From UBA4722 sp044221135 (GTDB lineage Bacteria > Pseudomonadota > Gammaproteobacteria > DSM-16500), in the NCBI GenBank assembly GCA_044221135.1, contig JBGAPT010000001.1, positions 1 to 64,000 of the forward strand: DNA of 64,000 bases. Reading direction: 5' to 3'. Below the pieces are notes generated by a model that searched no databases, was not told where the DNA came from, and saw nothing but the letters and a program-made list of their open reading frames with translations. Position numbers and translations under genes: made by a program. Below, piece by piece: positions 8,019 to 17,743 of this stretch (the stretch's first letter is position 1; each line of letters begins with the position of its first letter).

Positions 8019-9914
8019 ATGATCACATTACAGAATATTACGCTCCGACGTGGCAAACATGTATTACTGCAGGATCTGAACTGGACAATTTATCACAAAC
8101 AACGTATTGGTATTATAGGTGCCAATGGCTCTGGAAAAACAAGCTTATTTTCAATGCTGTTGGGTGAATTACAAGCCGATCAAGGTCATTTAGAGATTCC
8201 ACGACAGCTTAAGTTAGCCCATGTCGCGCAAGAAACACCTGCTTATAGCAGATCCGCATTGGAGTATGCATTAGAAGGCGACACTGAGTTACAAACCCTG
8301 CAAAAAGAATTGCAATTAGCCGAACAAAGCGATGATGGGCATCGCATTGCTACCCTGCATGCTCGTTTAGGTGAAATTGATGCTTACACAGCTCCGGCAC
8401 GCGCAGCTCAACTATTAAATGGGCTAGGATTCAGTCATCAAGAACAACAAAAATCGGTCAGCAGTTTTTCTGGAGGATGGCGTGTACGTTTGAATTTGGC
8501 CAGAGCCCTAATGTGTCGTTCCGATGTATTATTGCTAGATGAACCTACTAACCATTTGGATTTAGATGCCGTACTCTGGCTTGAAAATTGGTTAATGTAT
8601 TATCCTGGCACTTTACTTTTAATTTCACACGATAGAGATTTTTTAGATCATGTAGTAGATCATATTGCACATCTATCGCATCAACAATTAAAATTATATG
8701 CTGGAAATTATTCTTCTTTTGAACAGCAGCTCGCCACCGATATCCTGGTGCAACAGGCCGCATTTGAAAAGCAACAAAAAAAAGTTGCCCATTTAAAAAG
8801 TTTCATTGACCGTTTTCGCGCTAAAGCATCCAAAGCTCGACAAGCACAAAGCCGCATAAAAGCGTTGGAAAAAATGGAAACTATCAGTGCAGTGCAAATG
8901 GACTCGCCCTTTCAATTTCATTTTAAAGAACCCAGCAAATGCCCCAATCCATTAGTACGCCTGGAAGATGTCAGTATTGTATATGGCATAAAAACCATCT
9001 TGAGCAATGTTAATCTAGGCATTGCGCCCAACGATAGAATAGGATTGATTGGCCCAAATGGCGCTGGAAAATCAAGTTTAATTAAACTACTTGCCGGTGA
9101 GCTCAACGCAACATCCGGACGTCGTGACACAGGGGGCGGCTTAAAAATAGGGTATTTTGCACAACATCAAATAGATCATTTAGTATTAACAGAAACACCG
9201 CTTGATCATTTGCGAAAAATAGCAGAAAGAAGTGCGGAAAAAGAATTAAGAACGTTTCTGGGTAGTTTTGGTTTTTCTGAAAACAGAGTATTTGAAGCTG
9301 TCAAAAATTTTTCAGGCGGCGAAAAATCACGGCTTGCATTAGCGCTCATCGTATGGCAGCAACCTAACTTATTATTGTTAGATGAGCCGACTAACCATTT
9401 GGATTTAGATATGCGTTATGCATTGAGCATGGCGTTACAAGAATATCAAGGTGCTATGATTTTAGTATCGCATGACCGCTTTTTAGTACGCACGACGGTG
9501 GATCAATTACTGCTTGTTGCAGAAGGTGCGCTGACAATGTTTACAGGCGATCTCAATGATTATGAACGCTGGCTAACTGATTTTAGAAAACGCGGTGAGG
9601 CCAGTGTTACAACACAGTCATCAAAACCAGGCGCATCACGTAAATCACAACGACAAGAAGATGCTAAACAGCGTGAGTTGCGCAGACCTTTAGTGCAATA
9701 CGTGAAAAAATTAGCAGAGGAACTTGCACTATTAGAAAAAAAATCGATCCCCATTGAAACGCAATTAGCAGATGCGGCATTATATGAAGAAAAAAACAAA
9801 TCCAAATTACAAGAGTTGCTAGTACAACAAACTAGCTTGCAACAGAAATTAAAAACAACTGAGGAAGCTTGGTTAAAAGCCTGTGAACAATTAGAACTTC
9901 ATGACAGACTCTAA
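8019..9914 (+). CDS. yheS: ABC-F family ATPase, YheS type
   Basis: A 631-aa soluble protein with two ABC ATPase domains and no membrane segments, as in ABC-F ribosome-associated factors. Domain 1 has Walker A GANGSGKTS near residue 35, signature FSGGW and Walker B LLLDEPTNHLDLD. Domain 2 has GPNGAGKSS near residue 350, signature FSGGE and LLLDEPTNHLDLD again. A charged linker (FRAKASKARQAQSRIKALEKME) separates them, and the C-terminus is a lysine/glutamate-rich coiled coil. Length and start (MITLQNITLRRG) fit YheS. Such proteins bind the ribosomal E site to relieve stalls; a specific role here cannot be read. It shares an operon with parB (9-nt gap). Confidence 0.92.
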   Translation: MITLQNITLRRGKHVLLQDLNWTIYHKQRIGIIGANGSGKTSLFSMLLGELQADQGHLEIPRQLKLAHVAQETPAYSRSALEYALEGDTELQTLQKELQLAEQSDDGHRIATLHARLGEIDAYTAPARAAQLLNGLGFSHQEQQKSVSSFSGGWRVRLNLARALMCRSDVLLLDEPTNHLDLDAVLWLENWLMYYPGTLLLISHDRDFLDHVVDHIAHLSHQQLKLYAGNYSSFEQQLATDILVQQAAFEKQQKKVAHLKSFIDRFRAKASKARQAQSRIKALEKMETISAVQMDSPFQFHFKEPSKCPNPLVRLEDVSIVYGIKTILSNVNLGIAPNDRIGLIGPNGAGKSSLIKLLAGELNATSGRRDTGGGLKIGYFAQHQIDHLVLTETPLDHLRKIAERSAEKELRTFLGSFGFSENRVFEAVKNFSGGEKSRLALALIVWQQPNLLLLDEPTNHLDLDMRYALSMALQEYQGAMILVSHDRFLVRTTVDQLLLVAEGALTMFTGDLNDYERWLTDFRKRGEASVTTQSSKPGASRKSQRQEDAKQRELRRPLVQYVKKLAEELALLEKKSIPIETQLADAALYEEKNKSKLQELLVQQTSLQQKLKTTEEAWLKACEQLELHDRL

Positions 9915-9923
9915 GGATAACAA

Positions 9924-10733
9924 ATGGCAAAACTCAAACCACTATTACAGCAATTATCCGTTGATCAACTCGTACGTGGAAAATATCAACCACGCCGTCA
10001 CTTTGATCCAACGCAATTACAAGAATTAGCAGACTCCATCCAAACTACCGGTGGATTATTACAGCCTATTATTGTCAGACCACTGAAAGAAGGCCGTTAT
10101 GAAATCGTAGCCGGAGAACGGCGTTGGCGCGCAGCGCAATTAGCAGGTTTACAGGATGTAAACTGCTTAATCAGTCATTATACGGACGAACAAGCATTAC
10201 AAGCTGCCATCATTGAAAACATTAACCGCTCTGATTTAAATCCTATTGAAACAGCAGAAGCCTATCAACGTTTGATAGATGAATTTCATTATTTACATGA
10301 AGAAGTGGCTGCAGCCACTGGTAAATCTCGCACAACAATCACCAATGCATTACGTTTATTAAAATTAGACCCACGCGTACAAGAATTACTAAGTTCTGGT
10401 CAGTTAACAGAAGGCCATGGAAAAATCTTAGCCGGATTATCGCCAGAACATCAGCGAACACTGGCGGAACAATGCATTCAAAAAAATTGGAGCGTACGTA
10501 AAGTAGAGCAAGAAGCAAAAAAACTACAGCAACCTCTGCAAGAAAGTCCTTACAGTGATCCTAATATCAAACAACTCGAAACTGCACTCTCTGATTACAT
10601 AGGTAATGCAGTTAAAATAGATTGCGAAGAACGCGGTGGCGGTTACGTTCAAATTCGTTTTAATAATATTGACGAATTGGAAGGACATTTTGAACGATTA
10701 GGATTTAGTTTATTGACTTTGCAAGGGGAGTGA
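9924..10733 (+). CDS. ParB-like partition/DNA-binding protein, without ParA
   Basis: A 269-aa ParB/Spo0J family protein. The ParB N-terminal CTPase region is clear: YQPRRHFDPTQLQELADSI, QPIIVRPL, the GERRWRAAQLAG motif and ENINRSDLNPIETAEAYQRL. A helix-turn-helix follows (EEVAAATGKSRTTITNALRLLKL), then a dimerisation tail. The usual N-terminal ParA-stimulating peptide is absent and no parA lies next to it. AAGGA sits 6 nt before the ATG. It may be the chromosomal ParB encoded away from parA or an accessory paralogue; a parS site could not be verified by eye. Confidence 0.88.
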   Translation: MAKLKPLLQQLSVDQLVRGKYQPRRHFDPTQLQELADSIQTTGGLLQPIIVRPLKEGRYEIVAGERRWRAAQLAGLQDVNCLISHYTDEQALQAAIIENINRSDLNPIETAEAYQRLIDEFHYLHEEVAAATGKSRTTITNALRLLKLDPRVQELLSSGQLTEGHGKILAGLSPEHQRTLAEQCIQKNWSVRKVEQEAKKLQQPLQESPYSDPNIKQLETALSDYIGNAVKIDCEERGGGYVQIRFNNIDELEGHFERLGFSLLTLQGE

Positions 10734-10799
10734 CCCCCCGTATTCGATCAAGAGAAGAGCTGCCTCCTCTTAAGGACATGCATCATACTTTGCTGGTGC

Positions 10800-10841
10800 G
10801 CAGTAAACAAAAAAGGAGTTTCCGCGCTTTTTAAAGCGTTT
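10800..10841. repeat. Repeat family F remnant
   Basis: An AAGGAGTTYCCGCGCTTTTT block around 10812-10832 also occurs in the family F element near 49547-49565, and its first part in the copy at 46536. It runs into the stop codon of the gene at 10831 on the minus strand. Only this end of the element is recognisable. Confidence 0.4.
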
Positions 10842-11532
10842 TCGTACTAGAAATTTTAACTGATAACTGTAAATCTTCATTAATTGCTGCTTTGATTAGT
10901 CTCTCCTCGGAGTGAAAGAATGTGTAGCAAAGACTCAGCCCTGCACCTACTGTTCCAGCTATTGCACAAGGTGCAACTAAGCTAGTAAATATCCCTCCAA
11001 ATATACTTATACCTCCCGCTAATGTAATAACAGTTGCCGCAAGGCTGGCTACAATAAGGAATGCTATGAGAGCATCTAAATAATCATCTGTCATTTTCGC
11101 ACCCCAAGTACGTTTGCCAGGAATGGCTTTTAAATTTTCTAAAAGAGTATTTATTGTGGCTTCATTGTCAGAAAGCCATTGTGTAATATCCTCTGGAGTA
11201 CTTCCATGAAATTGTTGTAACTTTCCAGCAATCTCCTCTTTATTTTTAATAAACAATTGTACTTCTTTACATGCCGATTGCACGCCCCATCCAGCCGACA
11301 AATGTGTTTTAATATTTTTTCCGTCTTTTCCAAAATCACCACGGAACTGAGCTTGTTCTAGTTTGAAAAATAAATTCCCCATTTGCTTTTTAAAAGGTGT
11401 AGAGTTCCCTTTAGCTATATCCTCGTATGAACTTATCTTCCCTTCTCCTACCGCTTCATTGGAAAATAATGTATTGTCCCTTGGATATCGCACGCATTTA
11501 ATTGCTCTATAAGTATCTTTTAACCAAGACAT
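10831..11532 (-). CDS. Orphan protein with two C-terminal membrane helices
   Basis: Family not recognised. The protein is 233 aa from MSWLKDTYRAIK. This ATG was chosen over one 6 nt earlier because AGAGG lies 8 nt before it. Residues 1-150 are hydrophilic and mixed helical, with a long charged central part (KEVQLFIKNKEEIAGKLQQF). Residues ~150-205 hold two hydrophobic segments (ALIAFLIVASLAATVITLA and IFTSLVAPCAIAGTVGAGL) with a short glycine-rich turn between them. A short polar tail (SEERLIKAAINEDLQLSVKI) follows. It stands alone between parB and a porin, and has no signal peptide. A translocated effector that inserts into host membranes is one possibility, but nothing proves it. Confidence 0.7.
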   Translation of the reverse strand: MSWLKDTYRAIKCVRYPRDNTLFSNEAVGEGKISSYEDIAKGNSTPFKKQMGNLFFKLEQAQFRGDFGKDGKNIKTHLSAGWGVQSACKEVQLFIKNKEEIAGKLQQFHGSTPEDITQWLSDNEATINTLLENLKAIPGKRTWGAKMTDDYLDALIAFLIVASLAATVITLAGGISIFGGIFTSLVAPCAIAGTVGAGLSLCYTFFHSEERLIKAAINEDLQLSVKISSTKTL

Positions 11533-11665
11533 CAACATTACCTCTGACCATTTACCGAAAAGCCTGTATTCTACCTTAGTCTGTATAAAAAAAGCTAATT
11601 TTTTTCAATAATACTCAGCACTCTTGTGCTCGATCATCTTCACTATATTGAATAATTAAAAAAAA

Positions 11666-12811
11666 TTAACTAAAAACATACAACATCTCTAACGCAAATG
11701 ACTGCAGATTATTACCAACTCCATGGCCATTTTTATCTACAAACGCTTTCACATTAGAAAAATCACGACGTGTCTCTGCGCGCAAGGTCAGGTGTTTGAT
11801 AGGCAGATAGGCTACGGTCACAGTCGCTTCCTTCCATGTTTGCTGAACACCGGTGCGAAAACCATTATGGTCTGAAAAAATTTCTCCGCGCAAAGAAGTT
11901 TGCCATCGTTCATTCATCGCATAATTAATATAGCCCGCCATACCTTGCCAAACAGCTTCGCCTAAATTACCATTTGCTAAATAAGCCCTATTCTGTATGC
12001 CATAATCATAATTGATAGCATAACTTAATTTTTTAGTAGCATGATACGTTGCAACTAGATCAAGCGCATTACGTATACCGGTAGGCCCTGACGTGACGCC
12101 ATCCGTTGCACGCTGCTGTCCATTAAAGCCTTGGATACTGAAAGAAAATTGTGGACTCAACGTATCAATCACGCCTAATTCAAATGTAGCTCGTCGAACC
12201 GTATCCTCAATCGTATCCCAGCCGTTATTGGCGCCCACAAAGAATGAAAATGTAGAATTAGGCGTATACGTTTCGCGTACCCCTAAAAAAGTGCCTGGCT
12301 GAGCATAGGCTGAAATAATAGAACGAGAAAAATTAGTATCCTCAATAGGGTTATAATTTTCGAAGCCAACCAGTGAATCCATCTCACCTCCCAAAGTAGT
12401 GAAAGAAGGTGTTGTATATTGAAAATAAGCTTGCATGATGGCAAAACCAATATTTTTAATACCCGTCGAAATATCCATTCCATAGGGTGCAAGACTGTTA
12501 GCATCTCGTCCTGCTAGTAAACTCAGTAAGCCACTTAACCCTTGCGTAGATTGACTAGAAATAATAGCTGCAGCTTGTTGCAGAGTGAAACCATTGGGTT
12601 CAACATCATTAAACCTGTCGTTATACCCACTGATAAAATGATTGCTTCTGGATAAATAATTATAAGAACCTTCTATATAGCTTGAAAATTTAAAAGGAGG
12701 ATCTAACGCTGGAGTAACGTGACTAATGGAATGCGCTGTATCTGCAAAAACAGATCCTGATAGAAATAAGAATAAGACTATATTAGCTAAACCTAAATAA
12801 AACGCACGCAT
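11666..12811 (-). CDS. Outer-membrane beta-barrel porin (BBP2/OmpL-like)
   Basis: 381 aa from MRAFYLGLANIV; GGAG lies 6 nt before this ATG, whereas the longer reading starts at a GTG inside the ribosome site. A signal peptide ends near SVFADTA. The mature part is rich in alternating aromatic and small residues (FTLGGEMDSLVGFENYN, FSFFVGANNGWDTIED, LSYAINYDYGIQNRAY, WQTSLRGEIFSDHNGFRTG), typical of 2-residue-periodic transmembrane strands. The terminal strand ends LEMLYVFS, with the usual phenylalanine shifted by one residue. It resembles the putative beta-barrel porin-2 family. Substrate unknown. It is transcribed with the pab genes' strand but is probably separately expressed. Confidence 0.8.
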   Translation of the reverse strand: MRAFYLGLANIVLFLFLSGSVFADTAHSISHVTPALDPPFKFSSYIEGSYNYLSRSNHFISGYNDRFNDVEPNGFTLQQAAAIISSQSTQGLSGLLSLLAGRDANSLAPYGMDISTGIKNIGFAIMQAYFQYTTPSFTTLGGEMDSLVGFENYNPIEDTNFSRSIISAYAQPGTFLGVRETYTPNSTFSFFVGANNGWDTIEDTVRRATFELGVIDTLSPQFSFSIQGFNGQQRATDGVTSGPTGIRNALDLVATYHATKKLSYAINYDYGIQNRAYLANGNLGEAVWQGMAGYINYAMNERWQTSLRGEIFSDHNGFRTGVQQTWKEATVTVAYLPIKHLTLRAETRRDFSNVKAFVDKNGHGVGNNLQSFALEMLYVFS

Positions 12812-12828
12812 TCCTTGCTCCACTATGC

Positions 12829-13395
12829 CTACCTTGGCACTAAAAAATTACTCAACAATGCATACCCGCCTTGTGTCAACACCGATTCTGGATGAAACTG
12901 CACACCAAACACTGGAAATTCCTTATGGCGTAATCCCATCATCTCTCCCTTATCACAACGCGCTGTCACAACTAACTCATTTGGAAAATGGTCTTCATCT
13001 ACAATCAACGAATGATACCGCGCAACACGTAATGGATTCACTATCCCTGTAAATAAATCTTTTCCATGATGTGTAATTACCGATGCTTTACCATGCATGG
13101 GATACTGCGCTCGAATAACCGCCCCACCGTATGCTGCAGCAATCGCCTGATGTCCTAAACAGACTCCTAAAATGGGAATAGATGCACCAAAACGTCGAAC
13201 CACATCCATTGAAATCCCCGCCTGCAAAGGCGCACAAGGTCCTGGAGAAAGAATAATATGTGAAGGATTTAAGATTTTTATTTCATCTAATGAAATTTGA
13301 TCATTCCGTTTCACACAACGCTCAAATCCAAGCTCACCTACATAGCGACCTAAGTTATAAACAAAAGAATCATAATTATCAATTAATAAAATCAT
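12829..13395 (-). CDS. pabA: Aminodeoxychorismate synthase glutamine amidotransferase subunit
   Basis: A 188-aa class I glutamine amidotransferase that supplies ammonia to PabB. The oxyanion strand SPGPCAPLQAGIS, the nucleophile elbow GVCLGHQAIAAA and the catalytic histidine-glutamate pair in VQFHPESVLTQGG are intact. The sequence fits both PabA and TrpG. Its ATG overlaps the last codon and stop of pabB (ATGA), and because pabB is assigned from its PIKGT motif the folate role is preferred. It could also serve anthranilate synthase if no separate trpG exists in the genome. Confidence 0.9.
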   Translation of the reverse strand: MILLIDNYDSFVYNLGRYVGELGFERCVKRNDQISLDEIKILNPSHIILSPGPCAPLQAGISMDVVRRFGASIPILGVCLGHQAIAAAYGGAVIRAQYPMHGKASVITHHGKDLFTGIVNPLRVARYHSLIVDEDHFPNELVVTARCDKGEMMGLRHKEFPVFGVQFHPESVLTQGGYALLSNFLVPR

Positions 13396-14792
13396 GGGTA
13401 TATCAACGCATTGCGCAAAGCATTTGCTTTAATAAGCGCTTCATCATATTCAGCGCGTGGATCTGAATCAGCCACCACAGCGCCACCTGCCTGAAAAGTG
13501 ATATCCTTATTTTTAATCGCATAGGTACGAATCACAATCGAACTATCCATATCACCATTAAATCCAATATAACCGATACTACCACAATAAGGTCCGCGAC
13601 GGGTTGGTTCTAACTCAGCAATAATTTCCATGGCACGAATTTTAGGGGCACCTGTAATGGAACCACCCGGAAATGTGGCACGTAATAAATCAATTGCGCA
13701 CAAGTCATCGTGCAATATACCTGTGATGACTGACACCAAATGATGCACTGCTGTATAACTTTCTAACCCACATAATTGCAACACTTCCACGCTATGATCT
13801 TTGCAAACACGAGACAAATCATTACGCAACAAATCCACAATCATCACATTTTCTGCATAATCTTTCTCACTGTTTATTAATTCTTTAGCTAACAATGCAT
13901 CTTCAGTGATTGTTTTTCCACGTGGACGAGTTCCTTTAATAGGCCGTGTTTCTACTTTGCCTTGTGTTAACTTTAAAAACCGTTCAGGTGAAGCGGATGC
14001 AAGTATTGTATCGTTAAATTGTAAATAAGCGGCAAAAGGTGCTGGATTCAGTAAGCGTAAACGGCGATATAAATCAAATGGCTGCAAATAATCGGGCAAC
14101 CGTGCCTTGAAACGTTGAGTTAAGTTGGCTTCAAAAATATCACCCGCCAAAATATACTCCATCATTTTACGTACACCCGCTTGATAACTCTGCGCAGTAA
14201 AATTAGTTTGAATAGCATTTGCATCCAACGTGATAGCAGATGCGGCAGGCAATGCTGAAACCTGAGTGAGTTTATCTTGCAACCAGCTCAGTCTTTCTTT
14301 TGCACGCCTTGCTCGTAATAATTTTTCTTGCACTGGATAACCGCTGGAAAAAATCCATGCTTTGCACGCCACGTGATCGAATGCCACGACTAAATCGTAA
14401 AACCCCACAGCAAGATCTGGAAAATTCATATCATCGAGTTGCTGGCTACTGATTTTTTCTAAATGCGGATAAAGATCATATGAAAAAAATCCTGCAACAC
14501 CGCCCTGGAAAGGAGGCAAACCAGCAAGCGTAGTGAGTGGAAATGGTATTAAATTTTCAGCTAATACAGCAAAAGGGTCACCTCTAAATGATTGATCATT
14601 TAGCCTGAGAACCCCATTTTTGCTCTGCAATATCATAAAAGGATCCATAGCAATAAAGCTATACCGACCGCATTGCTCACGTAATTGAGCACTATCCAAA
14701 AAAACAGCACCTGATTCCTGCGCAAAACAAGCAAAAACCGGTAAAGGGTCTTGGTAAGGAACTTCTTGCACTAGGGGAAACAATATTGACAC
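13392..14792 (-). CDS. pabB: Aminodeoxychorismate synthase component I
   Basis: 466-aa chorismate-utilising enzyme that aminates chorismate to 4-amino-4-deoxychorismate for folate. The motif PIKGTRPRG carries the lysine that marks PabB; anthranilate synthase has alanine there (PIAGT). The C-terminal chorismate-binding block FPGGSITGAPKIRAMEIIAELEP and AGGAVVADSDPRAEYDE are intact. The reading begins at GTG (14792), but GGAG overlaps it and lies 8 nt before an in-frame TTG (14783), so TTG may be the true start. It is divergent from murF across about 100 bp that must hold both promoters. Confidence 0.9.
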   Translation of the reverse strand: MSILFPLVQEVPYQDPLPVFACFAQESGAVFLDSAQLREQCGRYSFIAMDPFMILQSKNGVLRLNDQSFRGDPFAVLAENLIPFPLTTLAGLPPFQGGVAGFFSYDLYPHLEKISSQQLDDMNFPDLAVGFYDLVVAFDHVACKAWIFSSGYPVQEKLLRARRAKERLSWLQDKLTQVSALPAASAITLDANAIQTNFTAQSYQAGVRKMMEYILAGDIFEANLTQRFKARLPDYLQPFDLYRRLRLLNPAPFAAYLQFNDTILASASPERFLKLTQGKVETRPIKGTRPRGKTITEDALLAKELINSEKDYAENVMIVDLLRNDLSRVCKDHSVEVLQLCGLESYTAVHHLVSVITGILHDDLCAIDLLRATFPGGSITGAPKIRAMEIIAELEPTRRGPYCGSIGYIGFNGDMDSSIVIRTYAIKNKDITFQAGGAVVADSDPRAEYDEALIKANALRNALIYP

Positions 14793-14889
14793 TCCACAAT
14801 AACGCTTTGCTTAAGAAATGATTGATGACTGCCCCGCATTATATGCTAAAATTGACCACTATCCATTATTAACTTATAAGGCTTGCTTC

Positions 14890-16254
14890 ATGATAAAAAT
14901 GTCCTTGGCCGAACTCACCCGCATGTTGGGCTGCCCGCCTACAGCCTTAGACAATACGTTCCAAGGAGTCAGCATTGACAGCCGCACATTGCTGCCCGGT
15001 AATTTATTTATCGCTATCAAAGGTGAGCAATTTGATGGCCATGATTTTATTGCTAACGCCGTTCAAAAAGGTGCAACAGCTGCACTGGTTAGCCGCCAGA
15101 TGGATGTATCGATTCCACAAATTCAAGTGCCAGATACGCTAGAAGCCTTAGGAAAACTCAGCCTTCATTGGCGTGAACGCTTTCATCTCCCCATCATTGG
15201 CGTCACGGGCAGCAATGGCAAAACCACTTTAAAAAATATGATTGCCTCTATTTTGCGTGCAGCCTGTCATAATCCTGCACACGTACTGGCTACAGAAGGT
15301 AATCTCAATAACAATATCGGCTTGCCACTCAATTTATTGCGTTTAAATGAAGAACATCGTTATGCAGTAATAGAAATGGGCATGAACCACTTTGGCGAAA
15401 TTGCCTATTTAACGCATTTAACAAAACCTCAAGTCGCCATCATTAATAATGCTGCAGAAGCACATTTAGAAGGCGTGCAAGATATTGCAGGCGTCGCTCG
15501 TGCAAAAGGTGAAATTTTTCTCGGCTTACAAGAGCAAGGCGTTGCCATCCTGAATAATGACGATTCTCATTTTTCTTATTGGCAAAACTTAATTGGCAAT
15601 CATCGCTTTCTCAGTTTTGGTTTAAAAAACGCATCGGATGTCACCGCCATTATTAAAGAAAATCAATCTATAGAGTTACAAACACCCAAGGGTAAAATAA
15701 ATATTACATTACCTTTACTCGGCACACATAATATTATGAATGCACTTGCTGCAACTGCCGCAACACTCGCGCTCGATGTTCATTTAACTGCAATCAAGCA
15801 AGGCCTAGAACAAGTCGCCTCTGCACCGGGTCGTATGCAATCTTATTTTTTACCTAGCGGCACGCATATTATTAATGATACTTACAATGCCAATCCTTTT
15901 TCATCGCAAGCAGCTGTCAATACCTTAGCTGCTTTTTCAGGCACTAAAATTATGGTATTAGGCGATATGAAAGAATTAGGCGAAAATGCAGAACAACACC
16001 ATCACACTGCTGGAGAAAAAATACGTGCTGCTGGTATAGATTATCTTTTTACACTGGGCCACTTATCTGCACTCACCGCAGACGCATTTGGGATCAATGC
16101 TAAACACTTCACAGAATACAAAGAATTAGTCACTGCACTGCAACCCCATTTAACAAACGATGTCACTATTTTAGTAAAAGGTTCACGCTCTATGCGTATG
16201 GAACGAATCATTGCAGAAATTATTCCTGACGCACATCTTGAGCCAGCCCATTAA
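14890..16254 (+). CDS. murF: UDP-N-acetylmuramoyl-tripeptide--D-alanyl-D-alanine ligase
   Basis: 454-aa Mur ligase that adds D-Ala-D-Ala to the peptidoglycan precursor in the cytoplasm. Start chosen at 14890 (MIKMSLAELTRMLG): AAGG lies 8 nt upstream and the length then equals the family norm, while the longer reading adds 24 unrelated residues. Domain 1 includes DSRTLLPGNLFIAIKGEQFDGH. The ATP loop VTGSNGKTTLKNM, the LNLNEEHRYAVIEMGMNH region and the C-terminal domain NDTYNANPFSSQAAVNTL with VLGDMKELGE are all typical. It stands outside a dcw cluster, next to icd with a 20-nt gap. Confidence 0.94.
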   Translation: MIKMSLAELTRMLGCPPTALDNTFQGVSIDSRTLLPGNLFIAIKGEQFDGHDFIANAVQKGATAALVSRQMDVSIPQIQVPDTLEALGKLSLHWRERFHLPIIGVTGSNGKTTLKNMIASILRAACHNPAHVLATEGNLNNNIGLPLNLLRLNEEHRYAVIEMGMNHFGEIAYLTHLTKPQVAIINNAAEAHLEGVQDIAGVARAKGEIFLGLQEQGVAILNNDDSHFSYWQNLIGNHRFLSFGLKNASDVTAIIKENQSIELQTPKGKINITLPLLGTHNIMNALAATAATLALDVHLTAIKQGLEQVASAPGRMQSYFLPSGTHIINDTYNANPFSSQAAVNTLAAFSGTKIMVLGDMKELGENAEQHHHTAGEKIRAAGIDYLFTLGHLSALTADAFGINAKHFTEYKELVTALQPHLTNDVTILVKGSRSMRMERIIAEIIPDAHLEPAH

Positions 16255-16274
16255 AAAATTGAGAGGAAACACTC

Positions 16275-17735
16275 ATGTCACTTAAAACACCTATTACAGT
16301 TGCCTATGGTGATGGGATCGGTCCCGAAATTATGGCTGCTACCTTGAAAATTTTAACTGCAGCGAATGCGCCCATTGCGCCTGAAATCATTGAAGTAGGT
16401 GAAAAATTATATTTGCAAGGGTTTAGCTCAGGGATACCTGACAGCGCTTGGGAATCGTTAAAAAGAACTAAAATATTATTAAAAGGCCCCATCACCACCC
16501 CACAAGGCGGCGGCTATAAAAGTTTAAATGTCACGTTACGTAAAACGCTTGGTTTATTTGCAAATGTACGCCCTTGTACCTCTTACTCACCCTTTATTCC
16601 AACACATCATCCTGACATGGATTTGGTTATTGTACGTGAAAACGAAGAAGGTACTTACGCAGGCATTGAACATCAACAAACAGATGAAGTCTATCAATGC
16701 TTAAAACTAGTGACACGACCGGGTTGTGAACGCGTGATTCATTATGCTTTTGAATATGCGCGTAAATTTAATCGTAAAAAAGTGACTTGCTTGACTAAAG
16801 ATAACATTATGAAAATGACAGATGGAATTTTCCATCAAGTCTTTAATGAAATTGCACTCGATTATCCTGACATCCAGACAGAGCATTTTATTATTGATAT
16901 AGGCACAGCACTCGTTGCAGCAGAACCTGAACGCTTTGATGTCATTGTCACCTCTAATTTGTATGGTGACATTATTTCAGATGTAGCCGCACAAATTGGA
17001 GGTTCCGTAGGCATGGCTGGATCCGCAAATGTAGGTAATCACGTCGCCATGTTTGAAGCAATTCACGGTTCAGCACCCACTATCGCCGGCAAAAAAATAG
17101 CAAACCCTTCAGGCTTGATTAATGCATCCATTCAAATGTTGATTCATATCAACCAACCTGAAGTAGCCACTCTCATTGAAAATGCATGGTTGAGAACACT
17201 GGAAGAAGGTATTCACACAGCCGATATTTATTCTGAAAAACACAGTAAACAAAAAGCAAATACAGATGAATTTGCAGATGCCGTGATTGCGTGCTTAGGC
17301 CAAAGGCCTTTGCATTTCAAATCAGTCGAATACAAACAGGGCATACGCGCAAAAATAGAATGTTATGGTGAACGTAAAAAACCATTAATGAAAAAAGAAT
17401 TAGTCGGCGTCGATATTTTTATTGATAACCCTCAGCATACACCCGAAGAACTCGGTGCAAAACTAGCAAAAATCAGCGAACCATTGCAATTAATCGTCAT
17501 CACTAGCCGCGGTTTAAAAATATGGCCCAATTGCATGATTGATGCACCCTATGCCCATCATTGCAGCTGCCGATTCCAGGCAACTGCTGATGTAAAAAAT
17601 CTTAAACCGATTACACATCGCGATATTATTGCGTTGTTACAGCAATTTGAAACGCTAGGGCTGGATGTGATTAAAACTGAAAATCTTTATACGTTTGATG
17701 GGAAATTAGGGTTTTCATTGGCGCAAGGGCAGTAA
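16275..17735 (+). CDS. icd: Isocitrate dehydrogenase, Thermus/Rickettsia-type with C-terminal extension
   Basis: 486-aa TCA-cycle enzyme of the beta-decarboxylating dehydrogenase family. Seen: AYGDGIGPEIM, the substrate arginine region NVTLRKTLGLFANVRPC, VIVRENEEGTYAGIEH, metal-binding SNLYGDIISDVAAQIGGS, and the cofactor loop FEAIHGSAPTIAGKKIANPSG. After residue ~335 comes an extra ~150-residue domain (VGVDIFIDNPQHTPEELGAKL...) found in the long Thermus- and Rickettsia-type enzymes and absent from the E. coli enzyme. Which cofactor it prefers was not settled by eye. It lies 20 nt after murF with an AGAGG site. Confidence 0.9.
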   Translation: MSLKTPITVAYGDGIGPEIMAATLKILTAANAPIAPEIIEVGEKLYLQGFSSGIPDSAWESLKRTKILLKGPITTPQGGGYKSLNVTLRKTLGLFANVRPCTSYSPFIPTHHPDMDLVIVRENEEGTYAGIEHQQTDEVYQCLKLVTRPGCERVIHYAFEYARKFNRKKVTCLTKDNIMKMTDGIFHQVFNEIALDYPDIQTEHFIIDIGTALVAAEPERFDVIVTSNLYGDIISDVAAQIGGSVGMAGSANVGNHVAMFEAIHGSAPTIAGKKIANPSGLINASIQMLIHINQPEVATLIENAWLRTLEEGIHTADIYSEKHSKQKANTDEFADAVIACLGQRPLHFKSVEYKQGIRAKIECYGERKKPLMKKELVGVDIFIDNPQHTPEELGAKLAKISEPLQLIVITSRGLKIWPNCMIDAPYAHHCSCRFQATADVKNLKPITHRDIIALLQQFETLGLDVIKTENLYTFDGKLGFSLAQGQ

Positions 17736-17743
17736 CCTATACG

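Noticed and set aside
13392..14792. Anthranilate synthase TrpE
   Set aside because: The motif is PIKGT, with the PabB lysine, not PIAGT; no other trp genes are nearby.
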